Under the pieces are notes generated by a model. That model was given only the letters and a program-made list of their open reading frames with translations, ran no database searches and was not told the DNA's origin. 11,291 bases of DNA, taken from assembly GCF_910584465.1 (NCBI RefSeq), contig NZ_CAJUBK010000067.1:1-11291 (forward strand). The letters are read 5' to 3'. The translations under genes and the position numbers were made by a program. Shown piece by piece: positions 1 through 4,654 of this stretch. The stretch is from an uncultured Oscillibacter sp. Lineage in GTDB: Bacteria; Bacillota; Clostridia; Oscillospirales; Oscillospiraceae. Within the stretch, counting starts at the first letter, position 1, and each line of letters starts with the position of its first letter.

Positions 1-848
1 CTGGGGTCGCAGTCCCGGACGAAGCGCTGCACGGAGCGGTCGTCCATGGTGATGATGTCCTCGAAGACGAACATCCGCTTGCGGATCTCGTCCGCCAGGT
101 CCTGGTCGGACAGGCCGTCGAAGATGTTTTTCTCGCTGGTCCGGTCCAGGTTGTTCATCACGTCGGCCACGTAGTCGATGCCGCCGACCTTGATGTTGGT
201 ATCGGTCATGATGTTGGAGAAGCGGTTGTGCATCTCCGCCTCCACGATCTTGATCGCGGCGGGGGACACGCTGTCCAGCTTGGCGATGCTCTCCACCACC
301 TGGATCTGCTTCTTCTCCTCCAGCTGGGCCACCACGCCCGCCGCCTTGTCCGCATCCACATAGCTGAGGACCAGAGCGATGGTCTGGGGCCGCTCGCCCC
401 GCAGGGCAGAGTAGAGGGACTTGGTGTCCGCCTTGTCCATGAAGGCGAACTCCCGGTTCTTCAGGCTCTTGGTCACCTTGCCCAGCAGCTCCACCGCCGC
501 CTGCTCGCCGAAGGCCTTCTCCAGGACGGCCCTGGCGTACTCCAGTCCGCCTTCCGTGACGGCCTTGTTGGTCATGCACAGCTGGTAGAACTCGTTCAGG
601 ACGTCCTCGGTCTGCTCCGTGGAGAGCACGCCCAGGCGGGCGACCTCCAGGGTCAGCTGCTCGATCTCCTCGTCCTCCATGAACTTATAGAGCATGGACG
701 CCTTCTCGGCCCCCAGGGCGATGATGACCGCCGCCGCCTTCTGTGGGTTGCTGAGCTCCACCTTGGGCCTCGCGGGCTTTGCCGGTGTCGTGCTCTTCGC
801 CGCCGTCGCCGCCGTCTGAGTGGCGGCCGCAGCCGCAGCTTCAGCCAT
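1..848 (-). CDS. fliG: Flagellar motor switch protein FliG (3' end beyond window)
   Basis: Rotor protein of the flagellar C-ring: it sits on the cytoplasmic face of the MS ring and its C-terminal domain meets the stator. About 282 codons are visible; the family usually has about 330-340, so the C-terminal torque helix is mostly missing. From residue 30 the protein reads as a typical FliG N-domain (NPQKAAAVIIALGAEKAS). The middle domain has GERPQTIALVLSYV at residues 151-164, and RKRMFVFEDIITMDD begins the C-terminal part. The ATG at 846-848 overlaps the end of fliF by 8 bases (ATGGCTGA) and has a purine-rich GAGAGGGGG upstream, so the two are probably translationally coupled. Oddities: an Ala/Thr-rich extension of about 28 residues precedes the first domain, and the conserved EHPQ motif reads ERPQ (R153). 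A GTG at V30 is a weaker alternative start. Identity is secure. Confidence 0.96.
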   Translation of the reverse strand, partial: MAEAAAAAATQTAATAAKSTTPAKPARPKVELSNPQKAAAVIIALGAEKASMLYKFMEDEEIEQLTLEVARLGVLSTEQTEDVLNEFYQLCMTNKAVTEGGLEYARAVLEKAFGEQAAVELLGKVTKSLKNREFAFMDKADTKSLYSALRGERPQTIALVLSYVDADKAAGVVAQLEEKKQIQVVESIAKLDSVSPAAIKIVEAEMHNRFSNIMTDTNIKVGGIDYVADVMNNLDRTSEKNIFDGLSDQDLADEIRKRMFVFEDIITMDDRSVQRFVRDCDP

Positions 849-2487
849 TCTCGTCGCCCCCTCTCAGCCAGCCCTTGATCATCTGAGCCGCGATCTCCGG
901 ATTGTCCTGAGCGAACTGGCGGATGTCCTTGCGCAGTTCCATGCTCCGTTCCATCTCCAGATCCATCACGTCGGCGCCGCCCGCGGGCACGCCGTCCTGG
1001 CCCAGTCCCGCCACGCGCAGCAGGGCCTCGGCCTCCTGGCGCTGGCGCTCCTCCTCTTCCTCGCGCTTCTTCCGCTTCTTCCTGCGCAGCAGGAGGATCG
1101 TGGTCAGCAGGATGATGAACAGCAGCAGCCCCACGCCCGCGGCGATGAGCACCCACGTCTGCACGGTCACGCCGCCCTCGCCGCCCGGTCCGGGCAGAGG
1201 CGTGCTGGGATCGTAGAAGTCCATGGCCAGCACCGAGATCTTGTCGTCCAGGTACTCCTCGTTGGTGATGGGGTCCCGCTCGCCCTCGATGTTGGCGGCG
1301 CGGGCCACATGCTGCTGGATCTGTCCTGCGTTGAAATCGCCCGCCGTCCGGGAGTTGATGGTCACGGCCACGGAGCAGTCGGTCATGCGCACCGCGCCGT
1401 TGTTGTCCGTCTGGTACTCTCGGTAGGGGTTCATATAGTCGATCTGCTTGCTCCCGCCCAGGGTCCGGTCGTCGTCCTCCGGTGTGCTCCCGGCCTCCAC
1501 CTGCTCCGGCAGGTCGCTGTTGACCTCGGTGCCGACCACGCCGCCGGGCAGCTCCTCGCCGGGCCGGGTGATGTACCAGGTCCACGCTTCGGAATCCCGG
1601 ATGCCCCGCCCGTCCTCAGCGTCCTCGGGCAGGTAGATGTCCTTCCCCTGGGCGGTGGTCCGGTCGATCTCCACCTCGCAGGTGACGCCCACCCGGACGT
1701 TGTCCTCGCCGAACAGGGGCGTCAGCACGTTCATGATCTGCGTGCGCATCCGGTTCTCGAAGGACTGCTGGAGCTGGAGCTTCAGCGCCGAGGAATCGCC
1801 GCTGAGGGCGTCGCCGGTGAGATAGATGTTGCCCGCCTTGTCCGTGATGCTGACGGACTCGATCTCCAGCCCCTGCACCGCGTGGGCCACCAGCTGCTGG
1901 ATGGCCTCGGCCTGCCCGTCGGAGAGCAGGGTCCCCTGGGCCATGGTGACGCTGACGGAGGCGGTGGCCTTCACCACGTTGCCGCTGTCGAGTATGTAGG
2001 CCCGGTTCTCCCCCGGCGTGATGTACACCTCGGCGTCCACCACGTTGTCGAAGGTCCGGATCGTCGCGGCCATGTCCTCCTGGAAGTCCATGCGCTCGAT
2101 GGCGCTGCGTTCTTCGTTGGTGGAGAAGCTGTTGATGTTGTTCAGGTAATAATAATGCCCCGTGTTGTTCAGGTTCGCCATCAGGACGGCGCCCTTCAGC
2201 GCCGCCACCTGTCCCTCCGGCACGAGGATCGTGTTCTGATCCTCCACCCGGTAATCCGTGACGCCCCGTTCGCTCAGGAACGTCAGGATATTGGCCGCCT
2301 CCGTGTCGCTCACCTGCGTGACCAGCACGCCGTAGTCCTTCTTGTTCAGCGTCAGCATGATGGCGATGGCCACGATGAGGACCACCAGAACAGCGGCGAT
2401 GACGATCCAAACCTTTTTCGAGACCTTCTTCACGCCCTCTTTCACTTTTTGAAAGAGGGCGCCGGCCTTCTCCTTCACATCCTTCAA
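841..2487 (-). CDS. fliF: Flagellar MS-ring protein FliF
   Basis: Forms the membrane-embedded MS ring, the base on which the flagellum assembles. It is 548 residues, near the usual length. The order is a basic amphipathic N-terminus, TM1 at about 26-46, a periplasmic region with the ring-building motifs (YGVLVTQVSDTEAANI, NTILVPEGQVAALKG, and ATASVSVTM around residue 170), an acidic linker, TM2 at about 444-467, a charged segment (RRKKRKKREEEEE), and a C-terminal tail (RKDIRQFAQDNPEIAAQMIKGW) that matches the known FliG-binding helix. The start is TTG at 2485-2487, preceded by a near-perfect AAGGAGGTGA. An in-frame TGA lies three codons upstream and the next in-frame Met is inside TM1, so TTG is essentially forced. 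fliE lies 112 bases upstream across a hairpin; fliG overlaps its 3' end. Confidence 0.97.
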   Translation of the reverse strand: MKDVKEKAGALFQKVKEGVKKVSKKVWIVIAAVLVVLIVAIAIMLTLNKKDYGVLVTQVSDTEAANILTFLSERGVTDYRVEDQNTILVPEGQVAALKGAVLMANLNNTGHYYYLNNINSFSTNEERSAIERMDFQEDMAATIRTFDNVVDAEVYITPGENRAYILDSGNVVKATASVSVTMAQGTLLSDGQAEAIQQLVAHAVQGLEIESVSITDKAGNIYLTGDALSGDSSALKLQLQQSFENRMRTQIMNVLTPLFGEDNVRVGVTCEVEIDRTTAQGKDIYLPEDAEDGRGIRDSEAWTWYITRPGEELPGGVVGTEVNSDLPEQVEAGSTPEDDDRTLGGSKQIDYMNPYREYQTDNNGAVRMTDCSVAVTINSRTAGDFNAGQIQQHVARAANIEGERDPITNEEYLDDKISVLAMDFYDPSTPLPGPGGEGGVTVQTWVLIAAGVGLLLFIILLTTILLLRRKKRKKREEEEERQRQEAEALLRVAGLGQDGVPAGGADVMDLEMERSMELRKDIRQFAQDNPEIAAQMIKGWLRGGDENG

Positions 2488-2493
2488 CCGCTG

Positions 2494-2503
2494 TCACCTC
2501 CTT
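2494..2503 (-). promoter_or_regulatory. Ribosome binding site for fliF (TTG start)
   Basis: AAGGAGGTGA on the minus strand is an almost complete match to the anti-Shine-Dalgarno sequence and lies 6 bases before TTG. It includes the in-frame TGA that closes the reading frame upstream, so it decides the start of fliF. Confidence 0.85.
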
Positions 2504-2542
2504 CTCTCAGCCGCTCCCCGCGGCGTCCTGTAGACATGATTC

Positions 2543-2573
2543 GTGCTGCCGGGTCCAAAGGGCCGGGCAGCAC
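2543..2573 (-). other. Intercistronic hairpin between fliE and fliF
   Basis: An 8-bp stem, GTGCTGCC/GGCAGCAC, closes a nearly symmetrical inner segment with single mismatches and a 3-base loop. No T-run follows on the minus strand, so it does not look like an intrinsic terminator. It sits in the 112-base fliE-fliF gap, about 40 bases upstream of the fliF ribosome site. Possible roles are an RNA processing or stabilising element that sets the fliF:fliE ratio; this is inference. The rest of the gap (2488-2599) shows no gene. Confidence 0.6.
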
Positions 2574-2599
2574 AGGGGGGGCCCCGTCTGCCAGATCGG

Positions 2600-2911
2600 T
2601 CACAGGTTCATCCTGGTCAATTCGGAATAGGCGTCCTGCGCCTTGTTCCGCAGCTGGACCAGGAGGTTCACCGCGGTCTGGTTCTTATAGGCGGCGATCA
2701 TCGTCGCGGCGGGGTTATCCAGCTGGCCAGTGGTCAGCAAGTATTGAGATCCTTTGAATTCCGCGTCCGTCTCCCTCACATCGTCGATGGCGGAGCGGAA
2801 AATGGCACCAAAGACGCTCTCCCCCATGACGGAGGGAGCGTCCTGCGCTCTTTTGTCTTTCTCGGGGCTGAGCGGCGACAATGGTGTCAGCTTATCCAAG
2901 GGCGTCAGCAT
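2600..2911 (-). CDS. fliE: Flagellar hook-basal body protein FliE
   Basis: Small exported protein that joins the MS ring to the proximal rod. The C-terminal two thirds is typical of FliE: FGAIFRSAIDDVRETDAEF, then GQLDNPAATMIAAYKNQTAV, ending in LRNKAQDAYSELTRMNL, where the Arg-Asn-Lys and the final Arg-Met pattern are family hallmarks. With the start chosen here it is 103 residues, normal for the family. The N-terminus (LTPLDKLTPLSPLSP) is short and variable, as expected. The start is uncertain: a Met four codons upstream (2921-2923) directly abuts the only good Shine-Dalgarno (AGAGGAG, zero spacing), whereas the Met at 2909-2911 lies 12 bases after it, so the downstream one is preferred. 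flgC ends 59 bases before the longer start. Confidence 0.93.
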   Translation of the reverse strand: MLTPLDKLTPLSPLSPEKDKRAQDAPSVMGESVFGAIFRSAIDDVRETDAEFKGSQYLLTTGQLDNPAATMIAAYKNQTAVNLLVQLRNKAQDAYSELTRMNL

Positions 2912-2957
2912 GGCGAAGACCATCTCCTCTCATGTCTCATGCTCTCAAAAAGTCTCG

Positions 2958-2976
2958 GGCGGTCCCTGCGGCCGCC
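2958..2976 (-). other. Small hairpin between flgC and fliE
   Basis: On the minus strand GGCGG and CCGCC pair, extended by CC/GG across one bulged base, with a 4-base loop. The sequence CGAGAC and then TTTTT follow. The T-run begins 6-7 bases after the stem, too far for a textbook terminator, but it could cause partial attenuation between the rod genes and fliE. Confidence 0.35.
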
Positions 2977-2982
2977 TGAAGG

Positions 2983-3441
2983 TCACTTGCCGATCTGAAG
3001 CGCGTCGGTGACGACGGTCTTCATCGTGTTGAACATCGTGACGTTGGAGGAGTAGGCCTGGGTCGCGGCCATGGCGTCGGCGATCTCCTTCACCATGTCC
3101 ACGTTGGGCATCTCCACATAGCCGTCCTCGTTCGCATCGGGGTGGCTGGGATCGTAGACCAGCTTCATGGGGGAGGGGTCCTCCACGATCTGGGTCACCC
3201 GCACGCCGCCGGCGGCCTGGCCGTTGGGCACCATGCCGGTGGAGGCCCGCGCCATAGCCTGGCGGAAGCCGTCCCGTCCGGTCTTGGCCTCGAAGACCAC
3301 CATCTTCCTGCGGTAAGAGCCCTCGCCGCCCTCCACGCGGGTGGTGGTGGAGTTGGTCACGTTCTCCCCCACGATGTCCAGCCGCAGCTGCTGGGCCGTC
3401 AGGCCCGAGGCCACGATATTGAAAGAACTCAAAAACGCCAT
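2983..3441 (-). CDS. flgC: Flagellar basal-body rod protein FlgC
   Basis: Proximal rod subunit exported by the flagellar type III apparatus and placed between the MS ring and the distal rod. It is 152 residues, typical. The N-terminus MAFLSSFNIVASGLTAQQLRLD followed by NVTNSTTTR is the rod-family signature (usually N-x-AN-x-TT). The centre has GVRVTQIVEDPSPMKLVYDPSHPDAN, highly characteristic of FlgC. The C-terminus (VEMPNVDMVKEIADAMAATQAYSSNVTMFNTMK) is the conserved rod/hook C-terminal helix. The ATG at 3439-3441 has GGAGG 11 bases upstream. It follows flgB after a 144-base gap and precedes fliE, the standard Firmicute order. Identity is secure. Confidence 0.97.
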   Translation of the reverse strand: MAFLSSFNIVASGLTAQQLRLDIVGENVTNSTTTRVEGGEGSYRRKMVVFEAKTGRDGFRQAMARASTGMVPNGQAAGGVRVTQIVEDPSPMKLVYDPSHPDANEDGYVEMPNVDMVKEIADAMAATQAYSSNVTMFNTMKTVVTDALQIGK

Positions 3442-3461
3442 ATCTCAAAGATCCTCCATCC

Positions 3462-3482
3462 CCGCCGGGCGTGTCCCGGCGG
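3462..3482 (-). other. GC hairpin just upstream of the flgC ribosome site
   Basis: Perfect 8-bp stem, CCGCCGGG/CCCGGCGG, with a 5-base loop. On the minus-strand transcript it ends only about 5 bases before the GGAGG of flgC, and no T-run follows it. It may protect a processed 5' end or affect flgC translation. The rest of the 144-base flgB-flgC gap (3442-3585) is GC-rich with weaker self-complementary pieces (GGCCC/GGGCC) and no gene. Confidence 0.55.
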
Positions 3483-3585
3483 TCCTCCGCGGGCCTGAGG
3501 GGCCCTGGTCCCGGGGCCGTCCGCTGCGCCTTGGGCCCTGCCCGCTCAGCTCCGGCATCCTACCTTAATAAAAGTGCCTCCCGGC

Positions 3586-3972
3586 TCACTGTCCCCGGAT
3601 CGCCAGGTTCAGCACGCCCAGCTCCGAGTTCATGGAGCTCATCACGTAGCGCATCTGATACGCGTTCCGGATGGCCTCCGACATCTGGGCGGTGACGTTG
3701 ACGCCGTTGTCGTCCATGCGGGTCTGGACCGTCTGCTCCGTCACGCTGAAGGGCGTGCTCTCCAGCACCTGGCGCATGGCCTTCACCGGGGCGGTCCCCT
3801 GGGACGCCATCTTCAGCTTGCTGGTCAAGCTGTCCTCGAACGTGACGACCTTCTCGCGATAGCCGGGGGTCTCCGCATTCGAGATGTTGTCCGCGATGGC
3901 CGCCTGCTTGGTCCACAGGTAGCTCAGTGATCCCTCCAGCATCAGGAACGAGTTGCTCGACAAGATATCCAT
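3586..3972 (-). CDS. flgB: Flagellar basal-body rod protein FlgB
   Basis: Proximal rod subunit, exported and assembled next to FlgC and FliE. From the chosen start it is 128 residues, the usual length. The N-terminal helix SLSYLWTKQAAIADNISNAETPGYR contains the rod signature (NISNAETPGY), and VTFEDSLTSKLK follows. The C-terminal half has VNVTAQMSEAIRNAYQMRYVMSSMNSELGVLNLAIRGQ, the conserved FlgB end. The frame stays open further upstream to an ATG at 4066-4068, but those 32 residues are not FlgB-like. The ATG at 3970-3972 begins MDILSSNSF, as in relatives, and has GGAAGGTGA four bases upstream. First gene of the basal-body operon; promoters lie at about 4251-4341. Confidence 0.96.
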   Translation of the reverse strand: MDILSSNSFLMLEGSLSYLWTKQAAIADNISNAETPGYREKVVTFEDSLTSKLKMASQGTAPVKAMRQVLESTPFSVTEQTVQTRMDDNGVNVTAQMSEAIRNAYQMRYVMSSMNSELGVLNLAIRGQ

Positions 3973-4244
3973 GTACTCACCTTCCGATCCCGCGCCCCGC
4001 AGGCGGAGCGCCATGCTCTTTGTGAAAAACTTATCGAGGGGAGCGTCTCCATCCGGGAGAACACACAAGTGCCGGGGAGTGTCTCCCCCTCGCGGTCATG
4101 AACGGCCTTCCATCCTATTCGGGCATAGCGGTCCCTATACCACTTGGACGGCACAGATCCCGCTCCGGCCCCTCGGAGGACGCTTCTCGACGGTCCTCAA
4201 TATGTGCGTTTTGCAACACCGCTGTTTGTTTTGTCTAATGGGTA
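3973..4244 (-). other. Long 5' leader of the flgB operon
   Basis: If transcription begins about 7 bases after the -10 element at 4251-4256, flgB has a leader of about 270 nt. No convincing gene lies in it. Stems include GGGGAG/CTCCCC (4074-4088, 3-base loop), GGAG/CTCC (4040-4050), a 7-bp stem with one G-U on the transcript (4122-4141, GGTATAG/CTATGCC), and GAGGAC/GTCCTC (about 4176-4198). I looked for cyclic di-GMP-I riboswitch landmarks and did not see them. A regulatory leader is possible but unidentified. Confidence 0.4.
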
Positions 4245-4250
4245 ACCCCC

Positions 4251-4279
4251 ATTATGAACCATTCTCCCAGAAAAATCAA
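4251..4279 (-). promoter_or_regulatory. SigA-type promoter of the flgB operon
   Basis: On the minus strand TTGATT (4274-4279) is followed by exactly 17 bases and CATAAT (4251-4256). Four of six and five of six bases match the -35 and -10 consensus. It lies in the AT-rich island between the divergent operons and points to flgB. Predicted start of transcription is about 4244. Confidence 0.6.
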
Positions 4280-4314
4280 GCATTTTTTTGGTGGGCACAT
4301 CTTCCATTTTTGAG

Positions 4315-4341
4315 AAATCGGCAATGTTTTTCTCTCTTTTT
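4315..4341 (-). promoter_or_regulatory. SigD (sigma-28)-like promoter upstream of flgB
   Basis: On the minus strand GCCGATTT (4315-4322) matches seven of eight bases of the sigma-28 -10 consensus GCCGATAT. AAAA lies exactly 15 bases upstream (4338-4341), three of four for TAAA. The site is about 60 bases upstream of the SigA-like promoter. The Bacillus subtilis fla/che operon has the same arrangement, with a SigD promoter (PD-3) ahead of the SigA promoter. Confidence 0.45.
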
Positions 4342-4411
4342 TCTGTTTTATCCAAATTTCACCGCCCCAGTTCGTCCTCCCTCCGTCTGACTTGGTGTCT
4401 ATTACAATTTT

Positions 4412-4440
4412 TTGAAGGATATTTTGTATTTTTTTATAAA
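4412..4440 (+). promoter_or_regulatory. Distal promoter P1 of the phosphorelay operon
   Basis: TTGAAG (4412-4417), a 17-base spacer rich in T, and TATAAA (4435-4440). This is a good SigA match inside the AT-rich divergent region. A transcript from here would have a leader of about 200 nt before the TTG start at 4655. Confidence 0.55.
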
Positions 4441-4515
4441 AAAGGTCGGATCCCGGCTTTCCCATGCCTGTGGGAAAAACAACGGGGCGGAGGCCGTCTT
4501 CTCCGCTCTTCCTTC

Positions 4516-4544
4516 TTGCTATTTCCATTTCCTTGTGGTAAAAT
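4516..4544 (+). promoter_or_regulatory. Proximal promoter P2 of the phosphorelay operon
   Basis: TTGCTA (4516-4521), exactly 17 bases, then TAAAAT (4539-4544). It matches the SigA consensus at four and five of six positions. Predicted start is about 4551, giving a leader of about 100 nt that contains the strong hairpins at 4571-4625. Confidence 0.55.
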
Positions 4545-4570
4545 CAAAGCGTCATCATATGGATGTCTCA

Positions 4571-4625
4571 CGGCCCCGGCTCCGGGGCCGGCCCGGCGGC
4601 CGGATAAGTCCGGTCCCCCCGCCGG
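4571..4625 (+). promoter_or_regulatory. Double GC hairpin in the leader of the phosphorelay operon
   Basis: First stem: CGGCCCCG/CGGGGCCG (4571-4590), 8 bp with a 4-base loop. Second, two-level stem: outer CCGGCGG/CCGCCGG (4593-4599 with 4619-4625) and inner CCGGA/TCCGG (4600-4604 with 4609-4613). No T-run follows, so it is not an ordinary terminator. It ends 15 bases before the ribosome site and lies downstream of both promoters, so every transcript would carry it. A translational or stability control is plausible but unproven. Confidence 0.5.
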
Positions 4626-4640
4626 TGAAGAGCCCAGGAC

Positions 4641-4650
4641 AAGGAAGTGA
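4641..4650 (+). promoter_or_regulatory. Ribosome binding site deciding the TTG start at 4655
   Basis: AAGGAAGTGA lies four bases before TTG 4655-4657, with the AGGA core 9 bases away. The frame stays open upstream to 4412, but the upstream residues are Pro/Gly/Arg-rich translation of the hairpin leader, and the only other nearby start (GTG 4625-4627) has no Shine-Dalgarno. Confidence 0.7.
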
Positions 4651-4654
4651 TCCT

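Noticed and set aside
820..2757. 645-codon open frame on the plus strand opposite fliF
   Set aside because: It is the antisense shadow of fliF/fliG in GC-rich DNA: His/Gly/Leu-rich, with no domain, whereas the minus strand encodes clear FliF and FliG.
3973..4068. N-terminal extension of FlgB to the ATG at 4066-4068
   Set aside because: The extra 32 residues are not FlgB-like, while the ATG at 3970-3972 has a good ribosome site and gives the family length and N-terminus.
3973..4250. Cyclic di-GMP riboswitch in the flgB leader
   Set aside because: I searched by eye for the conserved core of the GEMM classes and did not find it; only generic stems are present.
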